Assembly (NCBI RefSeq): GCF_028372415.1
Contig: NC_092875.1
Location: forward strand, 183,855,522-183,919,521
DNA from: Notamacropus eugenii
Lineage: Eukaryota; Chordata; Mammalia; Diprotodontia; Macropodidae
Direction: 5' to 3'
Length of the DNA: 64,000 bases
In this document: positions 47,720 through 58,980 of the stretch, one piece after another
Numbering within the stretch: the first letter of the stretch is position 1
Layout of the letters: the number at the start of each line of letters is the position of its first letter
Notes under the pieces: generated by a model
What the model was told of the DNA's origin: nothing
Seen by the model: the letters and a program-made list of their open reading frames with translations, nothing else
The model's database searches: none
Position numbers and translations under genes: made by a program

Positions 47720-48245
47720 TACTTCTTGCAGACAGTGTCCTGTAGCAGAAAGAACCCAAGACTGGGAATCAGAAAGATGTGGGTCCAAACAGGCTCCGTT
47801 AGTTCTTGTTGTTCAGCCATTTTTAGTCACTTCCAATACTTTGTGACCCCGTTTGGGGTTTTCTTGACAAAGATACTGGAGCGGTTTGCCATTTCCTTCT
47901 CTGGCTCATTTTACAGGTGAGAACATTGGGGCAAATGGTGTTAAGTGACTTGTCCAGGGTCACACAGCTAGCAAGTGTCTGAGGCTAGATTTGAACTCAG
48001 AAAGATGAGTCTTCCTGGCTCCAGGCCAGGTGCTCCGTGCACTATGGTGCCACCTAGCAGCCCGATACTAATTATTACCTATATTATCTTGGGCAAGTTA
48101 TTTTCCTTTTCTCTGCCTGTTTCTTTGTCTGTAAAATGGATTTATTTGTACACTGACCCCACAGGAGTTTTATGAAGAGAGTATGAGATAGTATATTTAA
48201 GGTATCTTGTAAACCTTAAAGTGATGTACAAATACAAGGTATCAT
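47720..48245 (+). mobile_element. Sense MIR split by the MAR1 insertion
   Basis: The left piece, 47720-47799, has AGTGTCCTGTAGCAGAAAGAACCCAAGACTGGGAATCAGAAAGATGTGGGTCC. The right piece, 48064-48245, has ATCTTGGGCAAGTTATTTTCCTTTTCTCTGCC...TGTAAACCTTAAAGTGATGTACAAATA. They join in MIR order, so the MAR1 is the younger insertion. Confidence 0.75.
47800..48063 (-). mobile_element. MAR1-type marsupial SINE, antisense, near full length
   Basis: Read on the minus strand it starts with a tRNA-like head (GGGCTGCTAGGTGGCACCATAGTGCACGGAGCACC), has the CORE body (GCTAGCTGTGTGACCCTGGACAAGTCACTTAAC) and ends CCCCAAACGGGGTCACAAAGTATTGG...CTGAACAACAAGAAC. It is inserted into a sense MIR. Confidence 0.85.
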
Positions 48246-51200
48246 TATGTGATTCCTGCTGTTGAGACTGCACATGTACATCAATCCCTAAAGGGATCAG
48301 GCCCTTGGAAGATGTCTAGATACCTTGTATTGTTCTATCTCCCAACTGTTGCTTTCATGTTTGGGGTCTTGGGCCAAACAGTGTACTCATTTTGCAAACA
48401 AAGAAAAGAAAAATCATGCTATAAGGAAATGGTTCAAGGTTGTGGAACACCAAGTTAGAGTCCTCTTAAAACATTTAACCCAAGCTGTCTCCAATTCATA
48501 GTAGGCAGTCAATATGAGGCAGTAGAGATATTACAAGGTAAAGATAGAGGGAAGCAAGCATGTATTCAGAATTGAATCCCTTTGTTGAAAAATCTCTTTT
48601 CTGAGAATCTCTGTCTTCACCTGTTTTCAGAATTAAGTAGTAAAATACTACTCCTGGAACTTGGATAGATAGGTAGGAAAATTGGCCAGGTTTCAAAAGC
48701 AAACTCTCTTAGGTCATTAACCCAGGGAGATGGTTTCTTCCAGTCAGAGGACAAAAATAGAACAGAGTTTGGGGGAGAAAGGACAGCCAGGAAGAAACGA
48801 TGCAGTATAAATGCTTTATCTAGAAAATGTGAGCTCTCCCGGACCAGTCTTGAAACAAGTTTGGAAAAAAGTCTTTAAACAGGCTACTTTGCAGTTCACA
48901 AAATCTTTCCCACTTTGTAGCAAGATAATGTGCTTTATATGAGCTTTATCAGTTTCAGGATTGTCTAACTCATGCTCCCCCAGTATCCCAGGAAGGGGGA
49001 GGGCTGGGAACTGGGCCATCACTCTGATGCCTTAGCCTTTTTCTCTTCTTAAAAAAGGGGCAAAAAATCTCTGCTTATTCCAAAGTTTGCCCAGTGGGCA
49101 GAAGACCCAGCCAACAGCAAAAATGTCCCTCTTAATTTTTTGAACAAATCAACAATTAAAGATTTTCCTTCCCTATTTTCCTTCCCTTTTTTTCCTTGAG
49201 TCTAGCTTAAAAATGTTATTACTCTGGATTGGCTAAGGATTAATATAATTTCATAACTTGGTGGCAGTGGTAGTCTCATTCTTTGCCTTTAAGAGCAGAA
49301 AAAAAAACCTAATGCCTTTTTCTTACTTACCATTACAATCCATGTTAAATAGAACTCTTGAGGCATTTTCAAAAGTCGATCAATGTTAAATAATACTAAC
49401 AGTAAGTATTTACTTTTAGAATCTCCTAATCTTCATAGAAATACCAATAACTACATGTATATATATCACCACTTTTCAGAAAAATTAGTCTTAAAACCAC
49501 CAAAAACATAAAACAAAGCAAAATGAAAGCAAAACTCCAGCACTGTGGATAATCTGAAAGCCGTGAAATTCAATTTAATTTTTAAAATGAATCCAAATGC
49601 CCTTTCAAAAGAAATTCAACTTTCTCCCCAATTATTATTTTTTCTTTCCATAACAACCAATAATACTTTTAAAATAAAGTTGTCAGTGGATAGTCATACT
49701 TTTAGAAAGAATATATTTCTGGTAAAGACTGGACATCTATGAAGTAATACTTAAAAAGAGAGAAGTCTTGGCAAATTGGAAATAGACTTTGGATTCATGA
49801 ACAAATCTTGCCATTCACCATTGTCACTGAAGAGGTAGGAGATGGGAAAGTTTTGTAGAGAGCCAAATTCTTTTTTCCTCAACACTCTGTTAGAGCAGAT
49901 TTCACTATTAGTTGTATTTGTACAAAAATAAATATCCCAACATATGGAATGAATTTTTTACTTATTTAATATTTCCTATTTCAATGAAAATTGAGACCCT
50001 TTATTAGGGATATAGCCCACATAATAAGTTGTTAAAATAATTTGGTCTTATGTAATAAGCTGCTCTGTTTCATAGTTCCTGAGCATAATACATGTTCTTC
50101 ATCATTTCCTCATGCTCATCCCCACCACACTAAAATTGAAACTGAGGAATCTACAAGTCCTTTGCCTCCTGAGTCAGTGTTATACTTTAGCTTCAATCCC
50201 TTCTTATAACCCACTTGCCATTATACTTCCCATCTCTTTCTCTTTTTTGCGTAGCATTTTTTGTTGTACTTGATAAGCATTACCAAATATAAGTATTTCA
50301 TATAAAAAGAAGAATGGAAGATGAGAATTATATATGAAATTTTACATATATATAATATATATTTATAATTATATATTATACTATATTTTATAACACATAT
50401 AATTATATATAATATACATATAGCTTGTATTTCTTAAAAAAGAATATGATACATTCAACAAATCAGTTTCAAAGCTGTCCCACTTATTTGTGTTTCCTTC
50501 TGTATTGCCTTCTGTTCCATTGGCCGTATTTCCTTAAAGAACTGTAACCAAGATGGGTGGGAATATTTGTTCCAGGTGAGAATAATTTAAAAAGTCCAAC
50601 ATTCCAGTCTACTCTAGAAAATACAATTTCTCTACAACCACCCATTCTCAAATGTGTAGGGATGCCTGAACCAGATGTATCTCCTTTTTGACAGTTGTGG
50701 TGGATTTAATACCCTTGGTGTTTCCTATGGAAACTGAGGAAAGGAGCTTGAGGGAGTTATAGCCTCTAATCTTTAAATCTCCAAATGTACCAGATATCTG
50801 GACACAAGTGGTAGGAAAACATGCAGTTAGCCAGCCTCTAAATGACCTCAGTTATTTCTCTTCTTTTTCCTCCCAACCTTGGGAATCCAGAAAGTGGATG
50901 AGGGAAGGGGGCATCTGTTTGGCCTCCGGGGTATCATTACCATAAATCCCCAGCCATTCAAGGGTTCTGGTCATTTCCCCTTATGGCTGTTCACGCTATC
51001 CCCGGTCAAGAATGGGAAGAAGACATAAATACCTGGGTCACACGTGATACTGAAGGACCCCACATGGATTACTATGATTTCCCTTCTTCCACCCTTGCAT
51101 AGGCTCCCATTCATCCTAAATCAGGGACAGGAGCTCTCACTGAGGATCTAGGACTTTTGTCATCCCCTCCCTGGAGATGGACCTCTTCAACCACCATCAG

Positions 51201-51334
51201 TAGGAAGAGAAAGAGAGAGGTTTTTGGATTGGGTCTGTGTGGGGACAGGTATGATGGTGATGGATGGGAGGGGCAGGCAGATAGGAGAGGTGTGTTGGAT
51301 CAGCCTGACTATCAGATATGTTCTAAATAGCACT
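48246..51334. other. Unassigned stretch, no gene seen
   Basis: AT-rich apart from 50,880-51,300, which is moderately GC-rich and rich in GGGAAG and CCCC words. No family or exon recognised. Confidence 0.45.
50330..50425 (+). repeat. AT-rich low-complexity, partly palindromic
   Basis: Nearly 100 bases of TATA/ATTATA text with several self-complementary stretches, likely able to extrude hairpins. Confidence 0.75.
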
Positions 51335-52700
51335 CATAGTTAATAATAGTAATTCAAATAGGCAACTATCACTCAATATCTTTCTTTTGTTCCATTGACA
51401 AACTACTAGAAAAAGGCAATCTACAGTCTGCCTCCACTTCCTCTCCCCTTACTCTCACTTCCTAATCCCTTGTGATCCCACCATTCAAATGAAACTGCTC
51501 TCCCCAAGGTTATGGTGGGTCTTTTAATTACTAAATTCCATAGCTTTTTTCTCAGTTCTCATCCTTCTTCTTTATAGCTTTGATGTTGTCAAACACTCCA
51601 ACCCCTCCTTCCAAATATTTGTTTCTCCCTCAGCTTTTTGTGACTCTTCTCTCTCCTGGTTCTCTTGTCTGTTTATGCAATCTCCCATTTCCTTTTCTGG
51701 ATAATCTTCCATACTTTGCCCCATTACAGATAGCTTGAATCCTCTTCTTTTTTCTCTCTCCTCCATCTCTCAATGATATTTTTATGACTCCCATGGTCTC
51801 AGTTATGATCTCTTATTGCATTTACATCTATGCCCCTAATGATGCTCCTGAGCTTACTGGACAATTCCACCTCCATATTCTTACTAGCATCTTAAGCACA
51901 GCATGTTCAAAACACAATGAATTCAATATTATTCTCCTTGAACCCTCCTTTCCTCCAAATTTCTTTACTTCTTTTGATAACACCATTATCCTTCCAGGTT
52001 CCTAGCTCCAATAACATCCCTGATTCTTCCATCACTTTTACCCCAAATGCCCAATTAAGCCTTATTGAATCTATCTCTACAGTATCTTTTCCATCTGTCC
52101 TCTTCTCTTCACTCCCATATCTACTATTCTAGTTCCAGGGTCCATTACCTCTTATGCAGATTATGACAAATATCCCTCTCTTCTAGTCTACCCTCTCCAA
52201 TTAATCCTGCACCTAGTTTCCAAAACAAAGTACAAGGCTTCGTATTCTACTCTTATGTTTAACTAGCTCCCTCTTGGAGAAAAACAAAAAGCAAAAAACA
52301 AAGTTGTTCCATTTGTTATAGCCCTTCCAAGTCTAGGTCCAACCTGCCTGCCCAGGTTTGTTTCACATTAATCTTCTTTACACATTTCTTATTCCAATGC
52401 AGTTGGTTTACCTGCTATTTCCCAGACCTGAGCACTTCATCTCACTTCTCTTCCCTCCCCCATCCTTGCCCCCCCAATGCCTTTGCACAAGCATCCCTCT
52501 TATCCCTGCCTTTTAGCATCCCTAACTTCCTTTAATATTCAGCACATGTACTCCTTAATAACAAGTCTTTCCTGATTCCTCTAATCACTAATATTTTTTT
52601 CTCCTCAAATTCTCTTGCATAGTCTTATCTGTTTACAGGTTGCATCTGCCCAGAGGGCAGAGACTATTTTTCATTTTGTTTTCATATCACCAATGCCTTT
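51335..52700 (+). mobile_element. L2 LINE, sense, reverse transcriptase to 3' UTR
   Basis: The order matches L2: CTGCCTCCACTTCCTCTCCCC, GAAACTGCTCTCCCCAAGGTTATGG, TTCTCAGTTCTCATCCTTCTTCTTTATAGCTTTGATGTTGTC (palm motif A region with its Asp), a degraded YADD region near 51820, then AGCCCTTCCAAGTCTAGG...CAATGCCTTTGCACAAGCATCCCTCTT and GTTGCATCTGCCCAGAGGGCAGAGAC. About 1.4 kb, heavily mutated, not coding. Confidence 0.75.
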
Positions 52701-52929
52701 TAAATGTTTCTTGGGTTGCATAGGACTATAATGGAAGCTATTAGATGATCTAAAGGAGTTTGGTCTTGTGCAGGCAGCTCTTTTCTTTTTCTCCTACCCC
52801 TTTCCTGTCTCTTACCTGAGGTACAAAAATGACTAGTTATGACTTGGACTCTTTATTTTGACTTACAAAGAACTTGCTTTACTCTCATCTCTTTTCTTGT
52901 CCACATTGTTCCACCCTTTATGAGTGTCC

Positions 52930-53430
52930 CAGATTCTCAGCACTGGAAGGGATCAGAGAGCAAATCTAGCCCAACTTTTACTGGAATGGTGATATCTCCC
53001 CAAAAGCTTCCTGACAAGGAGTCAATCATCTCTTGCCTGAAGACCTCCACTGAGAAGAAATCCACTCTCTGGAGGCAGCTCATTTCGTGTCTAGATTCCT
53101 CTAAATAGTAAGAAATCTCTCCTTCCATTGGTTTTAAAATTGCCCCATCTAGTACTGTCCTCTGGACTCAAGGGAAAATCCTAGTCCCTTTCCCATGTAA
53201 AAGTCCTTCAAATGCATAAAGACCACAGTCTTATCTCCCTTGCCTATTCTGCTTTAGGCTCATTGTCTTTGACCTGTTTCTACTTTTATAGTTCATCAAG
53301 TCACCCTCTTTGATCACCTTGACCCTATTTAAAAAAAATCAGTCTATTCCCTTAGGCCTTCATCTGTTGCTTTTCATAAGCCAGATACCCTAGTTCTTCC
53401 CATGTCAAAAGACTTTGCCCTTTGTCCTTC
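52930..53430 (-). mobile_element. CR1/L3 LINE 3' end, antisense
   Basis: ACTGGAAGGGATCAGAGAGCAAATCTAGCCC heads a stretch containing CTGAAGACCTCCACTGAGAAGAAATCCACTCTCTGGAGGCAGCTCATT and GTCCTTCAAATGCATAAAGACCACAGTCTTATCTCCC, the reverse complement of the CR1/L3 3' end. It is more worn than the copy at 46.4 kb. Confidence 0.7.
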
Positions 53431-53519
53431 AAAGGCCGGCTGAGAAGCCTTCCACTCCAATGATTTTTTTCCCTAAAATTTAATGCCAGGGTCCCACGAT
53501 ACCCCTTATGAATGCATCA

Positions 53520-54450
53520 GTTTTTCTCACCATATTGCATGACCAGCATACTAGTCCTTAAGACTAGGGTAGATTTCTGTACAACAGAGATGTGAAACTC
53601 AACATGCCTGAGTTTAGCTCACCCAGTGTAAGGGCAAGCAAAGTAGATTTTTTGCTATTTTTGTTTTAGCATAATCAAAATAGAAGCCTCTATTTGTTCC
53701 AGGATTCATGGCCATTTAGATTGTAAGGCCAAGGATGTAGAAGGGTGGAGTGTTATGGCAAGCAAAGTAGGATCTTTTGATGTTTTTGTTTTAGTATAAA
53801 GTGCCTCTGGTTGAATCTTGCCTTGATCAATCAAGAGTCTTTACAAGAAGTACAGAAGCAAGAGTTTCTTTAACTAGAAACAGTATATGTAGTTATATTG
53901 CTAACTATTTTAACGTGATTGAAGATCTTCCCCACCATTAATGCTCTTGGGAAGATTTATAGGAAGATTCAGTGAGGCACTGGTTCTCAAAGGTTGTGAT
54001 GCCCTCTGGCTTTAAAAAAATGTATAAATACTCTGAAGGTGAGGTTTTATCTTGGAGCTTAGTTTTTGGAAGAAGTTTTCTGTGCCAGATGAGACTCTGG
54101 GAAGTTACTAAGTAGCCCCCAGCTTTGAAAATACAAATGTTGGTTCGTCCCTCTCTTGCAACTATGTATGTATGTAATGATTAGACAGTTGGATCTGTCT
54201 GTTGAACTATGATGTATGCATTGTTTATGTCAGATAAATGGAAGTATGTCTGTTGATTTTGATTTCTCTGTATTTAATCTGAAGTTCAGGGTGCTGACTT
54301 TTCCCCCTCAACCAAGTGAATGATACATGTGCTTGATTAAAGTGATTGTTAACCCCTTAAAAGCTGCCTTTCCTTTTAGAAAACCAGATCAAAGAACCTG
54401 CGATAGCAGGCCCCCCTGTATATGTTGGGATGCTTACTGATACACCAGCA
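53520..54450 (+). mobile_element. Possible solo LTR of an old retrovirus-like element (uncertain)
   Basis: The stretch has LTR-like makeup: a TATAAATA box (54024-54031) after TTTAAAAAAATG, mixed GT- and T-rich downstream sequence, and the end region CCTGCGATAGCAGGCCCCCC. No internal retroviral genes and no second copy are seen, so the ends are not fixed. It contains a 124-base-period partial duplication. An unclassified repeat or single-copy DNA is equally possible. If it is an LTR, it is old. Confidence 0.25.
53633..53800 (+). repeat. Direct repeat, period about 124 bp
   Basis: GGCAAGCAAAGTAGATTTTTTGCTATTTTTGTTTTAGCATAA at 53633 recurs with a few changes at 53757 (GGCAAGCAAAGTAGGATCTTTTGATGTTTTTGTTTTAGTATAA). 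The rest of each unit is less similar. Confidence 0.75.
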
Positions 54451-54529
54451 AGATTAAAATATAATTGGGAAATATTTAACAAAATAAATAAAAACACAGT
54501 AGAACATAGTGTTAACATGTGGCCAAAGC

Positions 54530-54590
54530 ACTAAGCACAGTACCTAGCAGACAGTAAGCATGAAATAAATGTTAGTTGAATATTAGACCC
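54530..54590 (+). mobile_element. L2 3' tail, sense (short)
   Basis: AGCACAGTACCTAGCAGACAGTAAGCATGAAATAAATGTTAGTTGAATATT. Confidence 0.55.
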
Positions 54591-57119
54591 ACAGGGATCC
54601 TTAAGTATAGTTTACTAGTTCCTATTTTTATTTGATTTTCACAACACTACTCTGAATGGCAATTAAGGAGAAAGACCATTCTTCCTTTTATAGCAAGTCA
54701 TGATCAACAAATAAATAGGGAAAATAATTTAGCAATAGAAAATAAATGTGAAATAGGAGTCTCTGAAGTTTAGATTTTATGTGAAAATTGAGTTTTCTGA
54801 TGCCTTTTCTCAAAGGCTTTACTGAACTGACTGAAAAGCAGCTTTCTGAATTCTAGGGAAAAAAACAATCACCTTCCTTCTCTGTTGCACAATATATTCA
54901 TCATGTTTCTATGTCATTGAAACAAGTGGTGACCAATACCTCCTGTTTCTGTTTCTGTTTTTAATGAGCTTTTCCATCAGCAGGGAAAGAAGAACTATGT
55001 ATAGAGTTCTGGTTGCACTGGAATGAAACCAGAGACCTCTCCCTGAGTAAGGTACATATGCAGCTGGCTTTTAGTTTTGAAAACATAAGAATGATGAAGA
55101 GAACCATAAGAGAGGATGCAACAACCAGTTCCGCAGAATCTGTTCCTCTTGCCATTCTATTGTAGTCTAATGGAAGGAAGCCTTTATTCAGAATGACCTC
55201 AAATAACCTGAAATGAATGATTCTTTTGATACCCCAAAATACCTAAATAACTACTTGGTTTTTCTGCCTTGAAGTTTTATTTTTTTCTTCACTCTACAGA
55301 CTTGAAACCAGAACAGGAAAAAAAAGATGATAAACTATTGCTGTGCCTATAACTGTCCCTCACATGAATCTCATAAGCATGGGAGAGAACTAATGGGTTG
55401 TATTTGTGTCTGTGTATATATGAAATATAGAAATTTAGTAAGTTGCTCAATATTAGAGGTGCTATAGGTTGTGGGACATAAGTTCCTTAAAAGCCAGGAG
55501 CACATCTAGATGTATGTTGCATGCCAACCTCAGTATATGAGGTCTATTACACTTACTGAAGGTTATGTTAAAAAAAATACATAAATATCTACTCTCCCTC
55601 CATTCAGATGAGGGTAACTCATTACTAAAACCTAAGGAAAAACATGGAAATTGATTTTTAGATGTTTCCTTAGTTGTTTCTATGTCAGTAGAATGCTTTG
55701 TTTTACCTTCTTAAAAGGGCCATATATGGTCATGGATGTGAAACTAAAAGGGACCTAAGAATATGACACCTTTATTATAAAGATGCAGATGAGGAAGGGC
55801 ATGGAGTTCAATTCAGGGTGCATATTCAGAGAAAATGCTATAGGGAGAGGGAAAGGAGAGCCAACAAAGAAGAGTTAGTAGGAAGATTAGGAGATAGGAG
55901 CCTAGATGACAACCAGAGAGGGTCTCTGATTTTCTCTTAGGTTTTTGGATGCCTTTTGCTTTCAAATTAGGAAAAGAAAAGGCACAGAGGAAGAATGAGG
56001 CTTGAGAAACTATGGAATCAAACTGAAATCATTTTGGAAGGTGTTGCATGTGACGATTGGAGTAGGATGGATTGATGACTTGGAAGAGGTCCATGCTGAC
56101 TGCCATTCCCCCCACCCCTCATTCTTCTGACTCCCCAAGCATAGTGATTTCCACCTCCTCTCATCTGCCCAAACAGTGGCAATATGGTTCAGACATTGGC
56201 AGATGCTTTTTAAGGTAAAGGTATCTTTGAGTTTCAGCGTGAAGCATTTGATAAGGACCAAGGTGAAAGTATGGAGCTGGGAGGATAGAAATTTAGAGCT
56301 GAAAGACATGTTGGATATTATCTAGGTGTTCTCATTTTACAGATCAGGAAACAGACCTAGAGAAGTGAGGCATGTTTTTAAGAAAATGGGCATTTTCCTT
56401 TAAACTAAAGGTTTCCCATGTGTTAAATACTATGCATGAAAGTGTAAGGAAAATAGAGTTGCAGAAGCAGTCTGATTTGACAGTCATCATGTTTGCTGTG
56501 TTCAATCAGCCATCTTTCCCGGATATTTGTTTATATATGAGTGCTGAAGGTGTATCATAGCAAACTTTTTTTGGGGGGTGGGGGTGGGAGGGGGCAAACA
56601 AAATAAAAGTAAAAACAAACCCGGCCTTTCAAAGGCAAATATCATGGAAGTAGATACTCAGTATAGTGAGACTATGATTAGAAATTTTGCAGGTGATGGG
56701 CATGGCTACATATGGCTAACTGCATGAACACAGATCCATAAGCCAATTGTTTCCCCTCTCACCGTTGTCTTTGCAGCGTGGTTCCCCATTTCTCTTCACT
56801 TGGTTGAGGCAAGCTAACGGCTGTTGCTTGGGTTGAATGCAACATCTCACACTGGTGTACCCACTGGATAAAGTTGCGAATTTTATTACGTAAAAGTTGA
56901 GAAATAGCAAAGCTAAAGAGTGCTAAACTGGACACTTTGCTACTGTAGTGTCTATTTGCAGGGCTCAGGGTGCTATATTTATAGATATCTATAAATATAA
57001 ATAGAGAGAAAGAGATACAAAGAAAAATACATTTAAAACAATTTTATCAAATAGTTTCCAGTGTCTGAGCTTAACAGCGAGAGCAGGACCAGCCACAGTG
57101 AATTGTTTCTGTTGGGAAA
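54591..57119. other. Unassigned stretch before the CpG-rich block, no gene seen
   Basis: One MIR scrap (56285-56375) and a TATTTATAGATATCTATAAATA palindrome near 56975-56997. Nothing else is recognised. By human synteny from memory, this would be part of the gap between HIVEP1 and EDN1. Confidence 0.45.
56285..56375 (-). mobile_element. MIR fragment, antisense
   Basis: ATTATCTAGGTGTTCTCATTTTACAGATCAGGAAACAGACCTAGAGAAGTGAGG. Confidence 0.55.
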
Positions 57120-57771
57120 ATGCCCTCCTTTACCTACCCTCGCCTCTCCCCTTCCTTCCCTGAGGGCCTCCCCAGAGAAGAGCAAGAAGCTGGAAGCAGC
57201 TATTTCCCAACGTGCCCCAAAGTGGGAGGAAGAGCTTGGCGGTTTTTCCTTTGTCCCGCTCATCTAGCCTTCCCCTCCCCCGCTTTCCAGTTCCCCTTCC
57301 TCCCCCCCCCCCCCCCACCCCGCCGGCATTCCCTCAGGTGGAGGAGTAGGGGGTGGGAGTTTCTAGCTTGTAAAACAGGTTTGGGTTCCGACAGGGATCT
57401 GGCACCCCCCACTCCTTCCCAGGAGAGGTGTTTGCTGTGCCACTGCAGCACCGGCGGGCAGCCTCGCCGTGCCCCCTTCCTCCGCAGGGTTCCCGCACGC
57501 TGCTGATGGGGGTCACTGAGAAGGGGGTGGGGGCAGCCACGGATGGAAGGGAGGGATGCTGCTGCTTGCTGTCTTTCCTCGGAAGAGAGGGACTGACCGT
57601 GGGCTCATGGAAAGTCGGAATTCATCTGGGTGGAGGGGAGCTGGTATTTTCGGAGAGGGGGAGATAAAGCCCTGGCGAGGCCGACATGTATTTGTTCCAC
57701 TCTGATAGAGAGCACCCCGAGACTTGACCAAACCTCCGCAGGAGACAAGGTCCCTGGCCCTGCCCAGGGCT

Positions 57772-57791
57772 TTATTTATAGCCCAGATAAG
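57772..57791 (+). promoter_or_regulatory. Candidate MEF2 plus GATA site pair
   Basis: TTATTTATAG (57772-57781) is an exact match to the MEF2 consensus YTAWWWWTAR. AGATAAG (57785-57791), a GATA consensus, starts three bases later. The pair stands in the CpG-rich block about 3.6 kb upstream of the EDN1 start. Function is inferred; short motifs occur by chance. Confidence 0.4.
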
Positions 57792-58225
57792 AAGCCCGAG
57801 ATGACACAAACAGCGGGGAGGGGGTGGCTCGAGGAGCCGCGTGGGTTGGCTTCATCTCCGGACCTGGGAGTTGGGTCCTGTTGGCCCTTCCGGGGGCAGA
57901 GATGGGGAAGGGGAAGAGACAAGGAGACGTGTTAGACTCTGGGAGTAGACATCTTTCCCCACTACCTCGCAAGCCGAGGGGGGGCGGAGGCTGCAGTTTC
58001 CAGGGAGTGCCTGTGTCTGTGGGGGCTCTAGGAGAAGGGGAAGGTTACACCGAAAGTGCCAGGGGGTAAAAGAAAGGAGTATTTGCCCCAACGCATTCCA
58101 CAGGCGGCCTTTTGTTATCTAGGGGTGTTTCATCGAGGTTTACCCTTGGGAATTTTAGGTCATCTTTTCTCTGCTTGTGGTCTGCCCTGGTGGGTGGAAG
58201 AAGCTTGGCAATGTGTCAGGAGATC

Positions 58226-58231
58226 CTCCTG

Positions 58232-58293
<62 letters not shown>

Positions 58294-58327
58294 GCCGCTG
58301 CCGCCGCCGCCGCTGCTGCTGCTGCAG
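58226..58327 (+). repeat. CTG/CCG trinucleotide repeat
   Basis: The core is 19 uninterrupted CTG units at 58235-58291, followed by two CCG, one CTG, four CCG and four CTG, ending in CAG. Read in six frames it gives runs of Leu, Cys or Ala on the plus strand and Gln, Ala or Ser on the minus strand. No flanking protein is recognisable, so I treat it as non-coding. Confidence 0.92.
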
Positions 58328-58464
58328 CCTGGAGGTGCACTGACAGCTCACTTCCTTATCGACCCCACCTGGCCCCACAGGGAGCTGGATGGACCCTGCA
58401 GGGTCTGGAAGATTCGGCGCAGAGCGTGGTTGTCTGGGAAAGAGCACCGAGGTGCAGGGGAAAG

Positions 58465-58980
58465 AATGCTGAAGGTGGAGTCAAGAACACTCAGGTTTCT
58501 AGTTCCTCCTCTGATAGTTACTGACACCAACTCGGTGAACACTAGCAAATCACTTAATCTCTGTGAGCCTTAGTTTCCTTAACTATAAAATGTGTATCAA
58601 TAATGCTCATCAAATAATATGTATGGAAAAAGCACTTTATACACTTAAAAGCACCTTATGAACGTTAGCTCTTAAAAAAAAAAAATTCAAGTAACCTTAG
58701 GCAAATCATCTAACTTCTCTGGTCTGTCTCCATTCTAATTCTAAATCATTTGTTTCTATTAGCCTTGGGGACAAAGTGCCACTGCAATTCAGAAGAAAAA
58801 AAAAGGGTCTTACAGTGCAAAGAGTGTTGAGTCAGGAGGATCTAGATTCTGTCACTAGCCCTGTGACCTTGAGCTGGAAATCTCTGAGCTTCCTTTATCT
58901 CATTTGTAAAATTAGTGTTAGACTCAATGATTTTTTTGAGGTTCTTTACAATTCTAGCTCTATGATCCTCTATGTCAATA
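58465..58980 (+). mobile_element. Two sense MIR copies between the CpG-rich block and EDN1
   Basis: 58465-58680: AGTCAAGAACACTCAGGTTTCTAGTTCC...CTAGCAAATCACTTAATCTCTGTGAGCC. 58795-58980: GTTGAGTCAGGAGGATCTAGATTCTGTCACTAGCCCTGTGACCTTGAG...CTCTATGATCCTC. Confidence 0.75.

Larger units (their letters stand above)
57120..58460. promoter_or_regulatory. GC- and CpG-rich island-like segment upstream of EDN1
   Basis: Base composition rises sharply from the AT-rich surroundings. By eye there are on the order of 50 CpG dinucleotides (for example CACCGGCGGGCAGCCTCGCCG, GCGAGGCCGAC, CTCGAGGAGCCGCG, GCCGAGGGGGGCGGAGG), where neighbouring kilobases have very few. It includes a C homopolymer (57304-57317) and a CTG tract. 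I see no exon with a convincing protein. It could be a CpG-island promoter of an unannotated transcript, an alternative EDN1 promoter or a GC-rich enhancer. The evidence is composition only. Confidence 0.55.

Noticed and set aside
47970-48062. tRNA-like sequence with A- and B-box resemblance at SINE heads (also 565-875 and 25608-25680).
   Set aside because: They are heads of SINEs with diverged arms and are followed by the SINE body, so they are not functional tRNA genes.
57120-57506. Several open frames of 60-130 codons on both strands in the GC-rich block.
   Set aside because: High GC content removes stop codons by chance. Frames overlap on both strands and none resembles a known protein or has splice context.
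58112-58573. A 153-codon open frame with a poly-Leu core resembling a signal peptide, and the poly-Gln frame on the minus strand (58160-58447).
   Set aside because: The length and the runs come from the CTG repeat. The flanks show no domain, and the 3' end enters a MIR at about 58,465.
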